This document shows, piece by piece, positions 8,941-18,184 of a stretch of DNA of 42,424 nucleotides. How positions within the stretch are numbered: the first letter of the stretch is position 1; each line of letters begins with the position of its first letter. This stretch comes from Hylemonella sp. (GTDB taxonomy: Bacteria; Pseudomonadota; Gammaproteobacteria; Burkholderiales; Burkholderiaceae_C), in NCBI GenBank assembly GCA_030680575.1, contig JAUXVI010000048.1:1-42424 (forward strand), read 5' to 3'. The translations under genes and the position numbers were made by a program. Under the pieces are notes generated by a model that ran no database searches, was not told the DNA's origin, and was given only the letters and a program-made list of their open reading frames with translations.

Positions 8941-8980
8941 GGGGTCTCCGGGCTGGATGTGTGACGTTGAATTGAAGTGT

Positions 8981-8999
8981 AATGAGAATCGTTCTCGAT
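8981..8999. promoter_or_regulatory. Fur box
   Basis: AATGAGAATCGTTCTCGAT fits the 7-1-7 Fur pattern (TGAGAAT-C-GTTCTCG, 8983-8997), with symmetric GAGAA and TTCTC arms. It lies 41 bp upstream of the minus-strand gene at 8611-8940 and 119 bp upstream of queE, so the minus-strand operon is the more likely target. Confidence 0.82.
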
Positions 9000-9117
9000 A
9001 ACAAGGCCAATCCCTATCCCGTCAGCGGGGTATTGCCGATCGGGTCTTCTGTCTCAGCGCAAACCGGCCTGGGCCCAACCTGCGAAAATCAGCCCTTTGC
9101 ATGTTTCAAGGCCAAGC

Positions 9118-9753
9118 ATGACTTACGCGGTCAAGGAGATCTTCTACACGCTGCAAGGCGAGGGCGCGCAGTCCGGCCGGGCAGCGGTGTTCTGCCGCTT
9201 TGCCGGCTGCAATCTCTGGAGCGGGCGTGAGGAAGACCGGGCCAGCGCGGTCTGTCGGTTCTGCGACACCGACTTTGTGGGCACCGACGGCACGGGCGGC
9301 GGCAAGTTCACTACTGCCGAGGCGCTGGCCGAGGCGATTGAACGTGCCTGGGAACCTGCGGGCCAGGCCGGTCGTTACGTGGTGCTGACTGGCGGCGAGC
9401 CGCTGCTGCAGGTGGACGCGGCGCTCACCACCGCCCTGCATGCGCACGGCTTCACGATTGCGGTGGAAACCAACGGCACCCTGCCGGCGCCGCCCGGGCT
9501 GGACTGGATCTGCGTCAGCCCCAAGGACCAGGCCGAGGTGGTGTTGCGCCAGGGCAGCGAGTTGAAACTGGTCTACCCGCAGCCAGGCGTGGACCCGGCC
9601 AAGTTCGAAGGCCTGGCCTTCGAGCATTTTTTCCTGCAGCCCATGGACGGGCCGCAGCGTGAACAGAACACGGCGCAGGCCATTGCCTACTGCCAGCAGC
9701 ACCCCCAGTGGCGATTGGGCATCCAGTCGCACAAGATGATTGGAATTCGATGA
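9118..9753 (+). CDS. queE: 7-carboxy-7-deazaguanine synthase QueE (radical SAM)
   Basis: Converts 6-carboxytetrahydropterin to 7-carboxy-7-deazaguanine in queuosine synthesis. The 211-residue protein starts MTYAVKEIFYTLQGEG and has C31, C46 and C49 as the [4Fe-4S] ligands, so the motif is CX14CX2C rather than the usual CX3CX2C; this expanded form is known from Burkholderia QueE. SAM-binding TGGEPLLQ follows. ATG 9118 fits the family N-terminus; the frame is open 21 bp further upstream. It overlaps queD by 4 bp. Confidence 0.95.
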   Translation: MTYAVKEIFYTLQGEGAQSGRAAVFCRFAGCNLWSGREEDRASAVCRFCDTDFVGTDGTGGGKFTTAEALAEAIERAWEPAGQAGRYVVLTGGEPLLQVDAALTTALHAHGFTIAVETNGTLPAPPGLDWICVSPKDQAEVVLRQGSELKLVYPQPGVDPAKFEGLAFEHFFLQPMDGPQREQNTAQAIAYCQQHPQWRLGIQSHKMIGIR

Positions 9754-10112
9754 TGTATGAAATTAGCCAGCGTTTCTTCTTTGATGCCGCCCACACCCTG
9801 CGCCGCGAGATCGAGGCCGAGGGCAGCAAGCGCGTGCACGGCCACACCTACTACGCCGAGGTCTTCGTGCGCGGTGAGCCGGCGGCCGAGAACGGCATGG
9901 TGATGGACCTGGGCTACATCCGGCGCGAGGTGAATGCCCTGCGCGAGCAGTTGGATCACCACTTCCTCGACGAGGTGCAAGGCTTGGGCCCGGCCACGCT
10001 GGAAAACCTCTGCACCTTCATCTGGAAGGCACTCAAGCCCAAGATACCCGCGCTGTCGGCGGTGATGGTGGAGCGGCACGCGATTGGGGACAAGTGCGTG
10101 TATCGGCCCTAA
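9750..10112 (+). CDS. queD: 6-carboxy-5,6,7,8-tetrahydropterin synthase QueD
   Basis: Makes 6-carboxytetrahydropterin from dihydroneopterin triphosphate, the substrate of QueE. The 120-residue protein has the zinc-binding histidines in FDAAHTL and VHGHTYYAEV and the LDHHFLDEV segment of the T-fold. Start is ATG 9750 (overlapping the queE stop as ATGA) or the adjacent ATG 9753; the sequence cannot separate these. Conserved two-gene operon for queuosine precursor synthesis. Confidence 0.94.
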   Translation: MMYEISQRFFFDAAHTLRREIEAEGSKRVHGHTYYAEVFVRGEPAAENGMVMDLGYIRREVNALREQLDHHFLDEVQGLGPATLENLCTFIWKALKPKIPALSAVMVERHAIGDKCVYRP

Positions 10113-10194
10113 GAGATTGAGCTAGGGCAGTTTTCGGCCAATAGAGAATATTCAACAAGTCGCCACTGGGGTTATCCTTTGGTTGCTATGTTCG

Positions 10195-11139
10195 ATGTCA
10201 AATCCAATTCAGATGGACCTTGTTGATACGACAGTTTCAGCTGTTAAAAGCCTAGAGCCACCTCAGTCCGACGTACTGCTGTTCAAGTACAGAGACATTG
10301 ACTCAATACTGGACCAAGTTCTTCTGGACCAGACGATCTATTTCAGCCCGCCAGAAAAGCTAAATGATCCATTTGACTGTCAGCACGACCTACTTGGATC
10401 TTTTCGACGTGCTATCGCCCGTCAAGATGCACAGCGTCCGGACCTTCTTGAGGCCTTGTTGTTTCACGAAGAAAAGCTTCTAGAGATTGAGCGAGCAGCG
10501 GCGGCTTCCGGTGTATGTGCATTCTCAACGAATCTGACAAATCCGTTGCTCTGGTCGCACTACGCGGCCGGCGGGCAAGGATGCTGTGTCATCTTTCGAT
10601 TTCCACAGAAGTTCTTTTGCAAGATTCCAGATGTTCTTGGGCTAGAGGATGTTGCTTACGATGACTCCGGACTAAGCCGCTGGCTATGGATGGATGCCCA
10701 CCGCTACATTTCTGACGAGGTAACGAATCCCCCTGATCTCAAACGTTTCTTCACTAAGCTGAATACAAGAATGCTGGCGACCAAGGGACAGAGTTGGAGA
10801 TACGAAGAAGAAACACGCATCATTCGCAGCACGTCAGGTCCACTAACGGTTGATCCCAAGTTCGTTGCCGGCTTGTGCTTCGGAATGAAAACGTCAAAGG
10901 AACGCATTCAGCGCGTGATTCGAAGAGCGCATCAGGGCGGGCTGAACTGCAGCTATTTCCAGATAGTCAAAAACGAGACTGATTTCGGTCTTACGGTAAG
11001 AAAGTTGGATGATATAGAGCACCAAGACTTCGATCTGGAGCAGCGTATTCCTATTGCTGGCATGTCGCCACAACGCTTCGCATTCCATGAACTCATAAAG
11101 CGCGATATGGCTCGGGAGTACCTGTTTCAAGAAGCTTGA
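10195..11139 (+). CDS. DUF2971 family protein
   Basis: A 314-residue soluble protein with the DUF2971 signatures IYFSPPEKLNDPFDCQHD near the N-terminus and LLWSHYAAGGQGCCVIFRF in the middle, then WRYEEETRII. DUF2971 proteins are scattered accessory genes, sometimes near mobile elements or defence genes, with no firmly known activity. ATG 10195 was chosen; a TTG 12 bp upstream and ATG 10213 are alternatives. Base composition is visibly lower in GC than queD and ppc, and an IS30 copy follows directly, so horizontal acquisition is likely. Confidence 0.85.
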   Translation: MSNPIQMDLVDTTVSAVKSLEPPQSDVLLFKYRDIDSILDQVLLDQTIYFSPPEKLNDPFDCQHDLLGSFRRAIARQDAQRPDLLEALLFHEEKLLEIERAAAASGVCAFSTNLTNPLLWSHYAAGGQGCCVIFRFPQKFFCKIPDVLGLEDVAYDDSGLSRWLWMDAHRYISDEVTNPPDLKRFFTKLNTRMLATKGQSWRYEEETRIIRSTSGPLTVDPKFVAGLCFGMKTSKERIQRVIRRAHQGGLNCSYFQIVKNETDFGLTVRKLDDIEHQDFDLEQRIPIAGMSPQRFAFHELIKRDMAREYLFQEA

Positions 11140-11176
11140 GGGGCTCGCAGTTTCTGGCTGACAGACCGCTCAGGGT

Positions 11177-11204
11177 GGCGGATTCAACCGGTCGATGCAA
11201 CACA
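11177..11204 (+). repeat. IS30 left terminal inverted repeat
   Basis: Twenty-eight bases starting GGCGGATTCAACCGG and ending TGCAACACA, identical to the reverse complement of 12378-12405. Confidence 0.95.
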
Positions 11205-11228
11205 CTAACCACCGCATAGGCGGAAGGA

Positions 11229-12398
11229 GTGTTGCAGATGAAGCAACGACCACGGATTTACTATTCTGATAGCCAGAAAGCGCTGATGTGGGAGCGCTGG
11301 AAGCAAGGATTTACCCTGCATGAGATTGGCAAGATCTTCGACCGGCCACACACGTCGATCCACCGAATACTTGCCGAGACAGGCGGGTTCAGACCGGCAC
11401 AACGATCACGAGCATCGACTGCGTTAACGTTGGCAGAACGCGAGGAAATTTCCAGGGCGCTGGTCATTGGCGAATCGATTCGATCCATTGCCATCAGGCT
11501 TAGACGAGCTCCATCGACGATCAGTCGAGAAATTAAGCGCAACGGCGGCAACGAAAGCTACCGTGCAAACCAGGCCGACGAAGCGACCTGGGATCGTGCG
11601 CGACGTCCGAAGCGTTGCAAGCTGCGCGAGAACCGCGGATTGGCCCGCATCGTGGCTGGCAAGCTGCGGATGTTCTGGTCTCCGGAACAAATCTCAGGTT
11701 GGCTCAAGCATACTTATCCGTGCGACGAAAGCCATCACGTGTCACACGAGACCATCTACCGCAGTCTGTTCATTCAAGCGCGTGGCGCTTTGAAGAGGGA
11801 GCTGTTGGCGCACCTGAGGCGTACCCGCGGGATGCGTCGATCCCGTCACTACACGCAGAAGACGGCAATTCATGGAAAGATCGCGGATGCCATCTCCATT
11901 AGCGAGCGCCCCGCCAGCATCGAAGACCGGGCAGTGCCCGGTCACTGGGAGGGGGATCTGGTCTTCGGAAGTGGCAACAGTCAGATCGCAACGCTGGTTG
12001 AGCGTCAAACGCGATATGTGATGTTGGTGAAGCTCGATGGCAAGGACTCACAGACGGTTGTCAACGCCCTCATCAAGGGCGCCAGAAAGCTGCCGCAAGA
12101 GCTCTACAAGTCACTGACCTGGGATCGAGGCACAGAGATGCACGCTCACAAGAAATTTACGATGGCCACCGACATTCAGGTCTACTTCTGCGATCCGAAA
12201 AGCCCGTGGCAACGCGGAAGCAACGAGAACACGAATGGGCTTCTCAGGCAGTACCTGCCCAAAGGCATGAACCTGTCAGGCCTCTCGCAGCTTCAGCTCA
12301 ACGCGATTGCGCGACAATTGAATGAGAGGCCGCGCAAAACGCTCGGCTTCCACACCCCCGCTGAGATGTTCAGCGAATGTGTTGCATCGACCGGTTGA
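11229..12398 (+). CDS. IS30 family transposase
   Basis: A 389-residue DDE transposase. The N-terminus has helix-turn-helix regions (about residues 10-45 with FTLHEIGKIFDRPHTSIHRI, and about 65-95 with RSIAIRLRRAPSTISREI). The catalytic core runs from about 240 to 370, with GHWEGDLVFGSGN (first Asp), LTWDRGTEM (second Asp) and SPWQRGSNENTNGLLRQYLP (catalytic Glu). This is the classic IS30 pattern. AGGAG lies upstream of ATG 11238-type sites, and the annotated ATG begins MLQMKQRP; MKQRP is an alternative start. The stop codon lies within the right terminal repeat. Confidence 0.94.
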   Translation: MLQMKQRPRIYYSDSQKALMWERWKQGFTLHEIGKIFDRPHTSIHRILAETGGFRPAQRSRASTALTLAEREEISRALVIGESIRSIAIRLRRAPSTISREIKRNGGNESYRANQADEATWDRARRPKRCKLRENRGLARIVAGKLRMFWSPEQISGWLKHTYPCDESHHVSHETIYRSLFIQARGALKRELLAHLRRTRGMRRSRHYTQKTAIHGKIADAISISERPASIEDRAVPGHWEGDLVFGSGNSQIATLVERQTRYVMLVKLDGKDSQTVVNALIKGARKLPQELYKSLTWDRGTEMHAHKKFTMATDIQVYFCDPKSPWQRGSNENTNGLLRQYLPKGMNLSGLSQLQLNAIARQLNERPRKTLGFHTPAEMFSECVASTG

Positions 12399-12405
12399 AT
12401 CCGCC
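12378..12405 (-). repeat. IS30 right terminal inverted repeat
   Basis: Perfect inverted copy of 11177-11204. It contains the transposase stop codon (TGA at 12396-12398). Confidence 0.95.
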
Positions 12406-12432
12406 GTCGCAAGCGGCCATGAAGTCAATAAA

Positions 12433-15237
12433 TCACCCCGTATTCCGCAATCCCGCCGCAATCCCGTTGATCGAAATGTGGATGCCGCGGCGCACGCGCT
12501 CGTCGCTCTGGCCGGCACGGTAGCGCCGCATCAGCTCCACCTGCAGATGGTGTAGCGGGTCGATGTAGGGGAAGCGGTGGCGGATGGAGCGTTGCAGCGC
12601 GGCGTTGCCGGCCAGGCGTTGCTTTTCGCCGGTAAGTTGCGCCAGTGCCTGCACGGTGCGTTGCCATTCGGCTTCGATCTGCGTGAAGACCTTTTTGCGC
12701 AGCTTGCCGTCACCCACCAGTTCGGCGTAGCGTGAACCCAGCGCCAGGTCGCTCTTGGCCAGCACCATATCCATGTTGGAGAGCAGGGTCTTGAAGAAGG
12801 GCCACTGGCGGGCCATCTTTTGCAGCAGCGCCAGCCGCTCCTTGTGGCCTTTCGGCCCGTCGGCGTTGAGAAAGCTCTCCACCGCCGAACCGAAACCGTA
12901 CCAACCGGGCAGCGTCAGGCGGCACTGGCCCCAGGAAAATCCCCAGGGGATGGCGCGCAGGTCTTCAATCTTCTGCGTCGCCTTGCGCGAGGCCGGGCGC
13001 GAGCCGATGTTGAGTTCGGCAATCTCGCGGATCGGCGTGGAACCGAAGAAATAGTCGGCAAAGCCGGCGGTGTCGTACACCAGCGCGCGGTAGGCCGCCA
13101 TGCTGGCACGCGACAAGGTTTCAGCCGCCTCCAGATAGGCCTTGGCCGCCGGCTTGGTGGGTTGCAGCAGGGTTGCCTCCAGCGTGGCGGCCACCAGCGT
13201 TTCCAGGTTGCGCCGGCCGATCTCGGGGTTGGCGTACTTGGAGGCGATCACCTCGCCCTGCTCGGTCAGGCGGATCTGGCCGCGCACCGTGCCGGGCGGT
13301 TGCGCCAGGATGGCCTGGTAGCTCGGGCCGCCGCCGCGGCCCACGGTGCCGCCGCGGCCGTGGAACAGGCGCAGTTGGATCGGGGCCAGCTCATCAAAGA
13401 GTTCCACCAGCGCGATCTCGGTGCGGTACAGCTCCCAGTTGCTGGTGAAGATGCCGCCGTCCTTGTTGCTGTCGGAGTAGCCGAGCATGATGTCCTGCTC
13501 GCCGCCGCTGCGCTGGACCATGGTGCGGATGCCGGGCAGGGCGTAGTAGTCGCGCATGATGGGCGCGGCGTTGCGCAGGTCTTCGATGGTCTCGAACAGC
13601 GGCACCACGATCAGGTCGGCTTTGCAGGCCACATCGTCTAGCGTACCGTGCAGCAGCCCGACTTCCTTTTGCAGCAGCAGCACCTCCAGCAGGTCGCTTA
13701 CCGTTTCGGTGTGGCTGATGATGTAGTGGCGGATGGCCTGGGCACCGAAGCGCTGGCGCAGCGTGCGTGCCGTTTCGAACACCGCCAGTTCGCTCTGGCT
13801 GTGGGCGCTGTAGCTGGCCCCCACCACGCGCAGCGGCCGCGCGTCGGCCAGCAGGCGCAGCAGCAGGGCGCGCTTGGCGTTTTCGTCCAGACGGGCGTAC
13901 TGCGACTCGATGCGCGCCGTGGCCAGCAGTTCGGCAATCACTTCTTCGTGTTTGTCCGAGCTCTGGCGCAAATCGAGCGTGGCGAGGTGAAAGCCGAACA
14001 CGTCCACCGCGCGCATCAGCGGGCGCAGGCGCTGCTGCGTGAGCGTGGCGCCGTGGCGCGACAGCAGCGAGGCTTCGATGGTGCGCAGGTCGGCCAGGAA
14101 CTCGGCGGCGTTGCGATAGGGGTTCTGCGGCGCCACGGCATGGCGGGTCGCTTCGCCACCGGTGAGCGCGGTAAGGGTGGCGGCCAGCCGGGCGTAGATG
14201 CCGATCAGCGCGCGGCGGTAGGGCTCGTCCTGGCGGTGCTCGCTGGTGTCGGGCGAGGCGTCGGCCAGCGCCTGCATCTCGGGGCTGCAGCCCACCAGCA
14301 AGCCGGAGAGCGACAGTTCGGCGCCGAGCAGGTGGACCTCAGTCAGGTAAAAGCGCAGTGCCACATCGGCCTGCCGGCTCACGGCCTGCACCATGGTCTG
14401 CGCCGTGACGTTGGGGTTGCCATCGCGGTCGCCGCCGATCCAGTGGCCCATGCGCAGGAAACTGTGCACGTGCTGGTTGCCCAGCTCGCGCTCCAGCTCG
14501 GCATAGAGCGCCGGGATCTCGCGCAGGAAGGTCGGCTCGTAGTAGCTCAGGGCGTTGTCGATCTCATCGACCACGGTCAGCTTGCTGCTGCGCACCAGGC
14601 GCGTCTGCCACAGCTGCAGTACGCGGGCGCGCAGCTGGGCTTCGTTGGTCGCCAGTTCGCGTGGCGTCAGCATGTCCTTTTTCGGGTCGACACCGACGGC
14701 ACGCGCCTTGATCTCGTCGCGCTGCGTCAGCAGGCGGGCGATGTCGCGTTCGGCGTCCAGGATGCTCTTGCGCTGCACTTCGGTCGGGTGCGCGGTGAGC
14801 ACCGGCGAGAGGTAGCTGTGCGCCAGCGTGTTGGCAATGGTCTTGGGGCCGATGCCAGCCCAGCGCAGACGCGACAGCGCCACGTCGATGCTGCCTTCCT
14901 GCGAATTGCCGGCGCGTTCGTGGATGGCGCGGCGGCGGATGTGGTGCCGGTCCTCGGCCAGGTTGGCCAGGTGGCTGAAATAGGTGAAGGCGCGGATCAC
15001 GCTCACGGTCTGGTCGTCGCTCAGGCCCTTGAGCAGTTTCTTCAGCGCCTTGTCAGCTTCGTGGTCGGCGTCGCGGCGGAAGGCGACCGAGAGCTTGCGG
15101 ATCTGCTCGATCAACTCGAAGGCGGTCACACCTTCCTGCTCGCGAATCACATCACCAAGAATGCGGCCGAGCAGGCGGATGTCTTCCACCAGCGGGCGCT
15201 CGTTGTCTCTGGTTTTTCGGGCGCTGTCAGTTTTCAT
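12433..15237 (-). CDS. ppc: Phosphoenolpyruvate carboxylase
   Basis: Carboxylates phosphoenolpyruvate to oxaloacetate to refill the TCA cycle; cytoplasmic. The 934-residue protein has catalytic H150 in [24 protein letters not shown], the second active-site motif [14 protein letters not shown], and the canonical C-terminus QRNTG-type (ends RNTG). Length is normal. The IS30 copy sits 27 bp after the stop, so the native terminator may be displaced. The gene is divergent from hemC, with about 113 bp between starts. Confidence 0.97.
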   Translation of the reverse strand: MKTDSARKTRDNERPLVEDIRLLGRILGDVIREQEGVTAFELIEQIRKLSVAFRRDADHEADKALKKLLKGLSDDQTVSVIRAFTYFSHLANLAEDRHHIRRRAIHERAGNSQEGSIDVALSRLRWAGIGPKTIANTLAHSYLSPVLTAHPTEVQRKSILDAERDIARLLTQRDEIKARAVGVDPKKDMLTPRELATNEAQLRARVLQLWQTRLVRSSKLTVVDEIDNALSYYEPTFLREIPALYAELERELGNQHVHSFLRMGHWIGGDRDGNPNVTAQTMVQAVSRQADVALRFYLTEVHLLGAELSLSGLLVGCSPEMQALADASPDTSEHRQDEPYRRALIGIYARLAATLTALTGGEATRHAVAPQNPYRNAAEFLADLRTIEASLLSRHGATLTQQRLRPLMRAVDVFGFHLATLDLRQSSDKHEEVIAELLATARIESQYARLDENAKRALLLRLLADARPLRVVGASYSAHSQSELAVFETARTLRQRFGAQAIRHYIISHTETVSDLLEVLLLQKEVGLLHGTLDDVACKADLIVVPLFETIEDLRNAAPIMRDYYALPGIRTMVQRSGGEQDIMLGYSDSNKDGGIFTSNWELYRTEIALVELFDELAPIQLRLFHGRGGTVGRGGGPSYQAILAQPPGTVRGQIRLTEQGEVIASKYANPEIGRRNLETLVAATLEATLLQPTKPAAKAYLEAAETLSRASMAAYRALVYDTAGFADYFFGSTPIREIAELNIGSRPASRKATQKIEDLRAIPWGFSWGQCRLTLPGWYGFGSAVESFLNADGPKGHKERLALLQKMARQWPFFKTLLSNMDMVLAKSDLALGSRYAELVGDGKLRKKVFTQIEAEWQRTVQALAQLTGEKQRLAGNAALQRSIRHRFPYIDPLHHLQVELMRRYRAGQSDERVRRGIHISINGIAAGLRNTG

Positions 15238-15350
15238 GCGGGAAATGAAGAAAGGGCGGGCGATGCGGCCCGGGGCTGGAGAACCAAGGCCATGCTAGCA
15301 TCTTCAGTTCACTGAAGGATTACCAGCAGGTTACGAACTTGAGCAAGCCG

Positions 15351-16292
15351 ATGAAGCTGACCATAGCCACCCGAGAAAGCCGACTTGCCCTGTGGCAGGC
15401 CGAGCATGTCAAAGCCCTGCTCGAACAGCACGGCCACCAGGTCGCCCTGCTGGGCATGACCACCAAGGGCGACCAGATCCTCGACCGCTCCCTGAGCAAG
15501 GTCGGGGGCAAGGGCCTGTTCGTGAAGGAACTGGAAGTCGCGCTGGAAGAAGGGCGTGCCGACCTGGCCGTGCATTCGCTCAAAGACGTGCCGATGGAGC
15601 TGCCCGAGGGCTTTGCCTTGGCCTGCGTCATGGAGCGCGAAGACCCGCACGACGCTTTTGTCTCTCCCCAGTACGCCAGCCTGGCGGCGCTGCCGCAGGG
15701 CGCGGTGGTGGGCACCTCCAGCCTGCGCCGCGTGGCGCTGCTGCGCGCGCTACGGCCGGACCTGAAGATCGAGCCCTTGCGCGGCAACCTCGACACCCGC
15801 TTGCGCAAGCTCGACGACGGCCAGTACGACGCCATCGTGTTGGCAGCCGCAGGCCTCAAGCGCCTGGGGTTGGAGAGCCGCATTCGCGCCGTGTTTGCGC
15901 CGGGTGAGATGCTGCCGGCCGCCGGTCAGGGCGCTCTCGGTATCGAAATCCGCAGCGACCACCTGGATGTGCAGCAGGCCTTGGCGCCGCTGGTGCATCA
16001 GGCCAGCTGGCTGCGCGTGGCGGCCGAGCGTGCCGTGAGCCGCGCCATGGGCGGCAGCTGCTCCATGCCGCTGGCTGCCTATGCCCGTTTGCAGGGCGAG
16101 CAGTTGCAGATTGAAGCCGCCTGGGGTGACCCGGAAGGCCGTGTGGCCCTGGTGCACGCCAATGCCTCCGCCGCCGTGGCCGACCTGGCCGCTGCCGCTG
16201 CCTTGGGCGAACAGGTGGCGGCCGATCTCAAGGCCGGGGTGCTGCGTGTCGGCGGCTCGCTGGTGGTCGATAGCGCGCCGGACGCCGACTGA
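15351..16292 (+). CDS. hemC: Hydroxymethylbilane synthase (porphobilinogen deaminase)
   Basis: Joins four porphobilinogen units into hydroxymethylbilane. The 313-residue product from ATG 15351 begins [20 protein letters not shown], close to the family N-terminus; a TTG 12 bp upstream is an alternative. The cofactor-attachment cysteine is in [12 protein letters not shown] and the substrate-binding arginines are in [16 protein letters not shown] and [11 protein letters not shown]. It begins a tetrapyrrole operon and is separated from hemD by 2 bp. Confidence 0.96.
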   Translation: MKLTIATRESRLALWQAEHVKALLEQHGHQVALLGMTTKGDQILDRSLSKVGGKGLFVKELEVALEEGRADLAVHSLKDVPMELPEGFALACVMEREDPHDAFVSPQYASLAALPQGAVVGTSSLRRVALLRALRPDLKIEPLRGNLDTRLRKLDDGQYDAIVLAAAGLKRLGLESRIRAVFAPGEMLPAAGQGALGIEIRSDHLDVQQALAPLVHQASWLRVAAERAVSRAMGGSCSMPLAAYARLQGEQLQIEAAWGDPEGRVALVHANASAAVADLAAAAALGEQVAADLKAGVLRVGGSLVVDSAPDAD

Positions 16293-16294
16293 CC

Positions 16295-17095
16295 ATGCGC
16301 GTCATCGTGACCCGTCCAAAGCGCGAGGCGCAGGACTGGGTGCATGAACTCGCGGAGGCCGGCCTGTCGGCGCAGGCCCTGCCGCTGATCGACATCCGTC
16401 CTGCCCCCGATACAGCGGCGCTGGCGCGTGTCTGGCAGCGTCTGGCGGACGGTGGCTACGCCGGCGTGATGTTTGTCAGCGCCAATGCCGTGGCTGGTTT
16501 TTTTGCATCAAATACGGCTTTCCCCCTTGTCTTTGCTGCGCCGGCAGCTATCAAAACAAGAGCATGGGCGCCCGGCCCCGGCACGGCCAAGGCCTTGCTG
16601 CACGCGGGTGTGGCGCCTGCGCGCATCGACGCGCCGGCGAGCGAGGCGACACAGTTCGACTCCGAAGCCCTGTGGCAGGTGGTCGGCCCGCAGGTGAAGC
16701 CGGGGGACCAGGTGCTGATCGTGCGCGGCGCTGATGCGCAGAGTGCCGCAAGCGTTTCCGGCAACGGCCGCGACTGGCTGGCCCAGCGCCTGGCCGAAGC
16801 CGGGGCCAGGGCCGAATTCGTCGTGGCCTACCAGCGGGCCCGGCCGCAGCTCGATGCGGCGCAACAGCAGCTCGCGACCGAGGCCGCCGGCGATGGTTCG
16901 GTCTGGCTGTTCAGCAGCAGTGAAGCCGTACGCAACCTGCAGGCCTGCCTGCCGGCGCAGGACTGGCACGCGGCGCGGGCCGTGGCCACCCACCCGCGTA
17001 TCGCCGTGGCAGCTCGGCAGGCAGGTTTTGGTGTGGTGCGCGAGTCACGGCCGGCCTTGGCTGATATCAAGGCCTCGATAGAATCGCTGCAATGA
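16295..17095 (+). CDS. hemD: Uroporphyrinogen-III synthase with an in-frame repeat insertion
   Basis: Cyclises hydroxymethylbilane to uroporphyrinogen III. The 266-residue protein starts MRVIVTRPKREAQDWV, typical of HemD, with VSANAVAGFF and GPGTAKALLHAGV as family segments. Between them, residues about 69-89 are encoded by an AT-rich 63-bp segment (16498-16560) that matches the dispersed repeat of this window. The insertion is 21 codons, so the frame is kept and the downstream domain is intact. Overlaps the next gene by ATGA. Confidence 0.93.
   Translation: MRVIVTRPKREAQDWVHELAEAGLSAQALPLIDIRPAPDTAALARVWQRLADGGYAGVMFVSANAVAGFFASNTAFPLVFAAPAAIKTRAWAPGPGTAKALLHAGVAPARIDAPASEATQFDSEALWQVVGPQVKPGDQVLIVRGADAQSAASVSGNGRDWLAQRLAEAGARAEFVVAYQRARPQLDAAQQQLATEAAGDGSVWLFSSSEAVRNLQACLPAQDWHAARAVATHPRIAVAARQAGFGVVRESRPALADIKASIESLQ
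16498..16560 (-). repeat. Dispersed AT-rich repeat inserted in frame in hemD
   Basis: On the minus strand it reads TTTTGATAGCTGCCGGCGC and ends TTTGATGCAAAAAAA. The segment is sharply more AT-rich than the rest of hemD and is 63 bp, a multiple of three. It shares the GATAGC...GGCGC core with the copies at 6648, 20654 and 21685. Confidence 0.65.
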
Positions 17096-18177
17096 ACCCC
17101 GAGTCGATGAATGTTGAGTCCGCTGCGCCTGCCGCTGCCACCGAGGCGGTGACGCCGGTGGCGGCGCCTGCGCCGCAAAAGGCCGCCCAGCCGGTGGCGC
17201 GTTCCTTGCTGCTGGCGCTCGGCGCCGTGGCGCTGCTGGCTTTGTTGCTCAGTGTCATGCTGTGGCAACGCCTGTCGGCCACCCAGGAGCAACTGGCGCG
17301 CCAGAGCGCCGACTCCGGCGCCCATGCCGTCGAGGCACGCACCATCGCCCGTCAGGCGCAAGACCAGGCACGCGAACTGGCGGCTCGGCTGGCGGTGATG
17401 GAAGCACGCCTGAGCGAGGTGGCGTTGCAGCGCACCCAGCTGGAAGAATTGATGCAGAGCCTGTCGCGCTCGCGTGACGAGAACCTGGTGGTCGACATCG
17501 AGTCGTCCATCCGTCTGGCGCAGCAGCAGGCGCAACTCACTGGCAGCGTCGAGCCGCTGCTGGCCGCGCTCAAGACCGCCGAACAACGCGTGACGCGTGC
17601 CGCCCAGCCGCGCCTGACCCCCCTGCAGCGCGCCATTGCGCGCGACGTGGCGCGCATCAAGGCCACCACCGTGAGCGACACGCCGGCGTTGCTGGTCAAG
17701 ATGGACGAACTGGTGCGCTTGGCCGATGAGCTGCCATTGGCCAATGCCGTGGCCACGACCTCGGCCACCGGCACCGTGGCCGCCCTCAAGCCGCGCCGCG
17801 AGGACAGTGTGGCCAGCTGGTGGCAGCGCAGCCTGCAGTTGGTGGGCAATGAACTGCGCAGTCTGGTGCGTGTGAGCCGTATCGAGCAGCCGGAAGCCGC
17901 GTTGCTGTCGCCCGAGCAATCCTTTTTCCTGCGCGAAAACTTCAAGCTCAAGCTGCTCAATGCGCGCCTGGGCCTGCTGTCGCGCCAGCTTGAATCGGCC
18001 CGTGTTGACCTCGCTTCGGCGTCGGTGGCGCTGGGCAAGTATTTCGATGCCAGTTCGCGCAAGACCCAGGCGGCCGCCAGCCTGCTGCAGCAGATGCAAG
18101 GCCAGATGAAAACGATGGAACTGCCGCGCGTCGATGAGACCCTGGCCGCGCTGGCCACAGCGGCCGCAGGCAGGTAA
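17092..18177 (+). CDS. hemX: HemX-like membrane protein of the hem operon
   Basis: A 361-residue protein with an Ala/Pro-rich N-terminus, one membrane span (about residues 36-58) and a long coiled-coil and helical periplasmic part (from about 60). It is of the PF04375 HemX type, often mislabelled as uroporphyrinogen-III C-methyltransferase, yet no methyltransferase motifs are visible. It overlaps hemD by 4 bp and precedes hemY, the conserved proteobacterial order. Exact role unknown; association with membrane tetrapyrrole synthesis is inferred. Confidence 0.9.
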   Translation: MNPESMNVESAAPAAATEAVTPVAAPAPQKAAQPVARSLLLALGAVALLALLLSVMLWQRLSATQEQLARQSADSGAHAVEARTIARQAQDQARELAARLAVMEARLSEVALQRTQLEELMQSLSRSRDENLVVDIESSIRLAQQQAQLTGSVEPLLAALKTAEQRVTRAAQPRLTPLQRAIARDVARIKATTVSDTPALLVKMDELVRLADELPLANAVATTSATGTVAALKPRREDSVASWWQRSLQLVGNELRSLVRVSRIEQPEAALLSPEQSFFLRENFKLKLLNARLGLLSRQLESARVDLASASVALGKYFDASSRKTQAAASLLQQMQGQMKTMELPRVDETLAALATAAAGR

Positions 18178-18184
18178 GCCAAGC

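Larger units (their letters stand above)
11177..12405 (+). mobile_element. Complete IS30-family insertion sequence (1229 bp)
   Basis: Bounded by perfect 28-bp terminal inverted repeats (11177-11204 and 12378-12405, outer end GGCGGATTCAACCGGTCGAT). One transposase gene fills the element. Both flanks carry GT (11175-11176 and 12406-12407), which could be a 2-bp target duplication but is short enough to be chance. The right end lies 27 bp beyond the ppc stop. Intact transposase and perfect ends suggest it is mobile or recently inserted. Confidence 0.93.

Noticed and set aside
13648..15315. A 555-residue open frame on the plus strand across ppc
   Set aside because: It is antisense to ppc, has low-complexity Gln/Arg/His-rich composition typical of a GC-rich shadow frame and no family motif.
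17092..18177. Uroporphyrinogen-III methyltransferase activity for HemX
   Set aside because: No methyltransferase signature; the protein is a membrane-anchored coiled-coil HemX.
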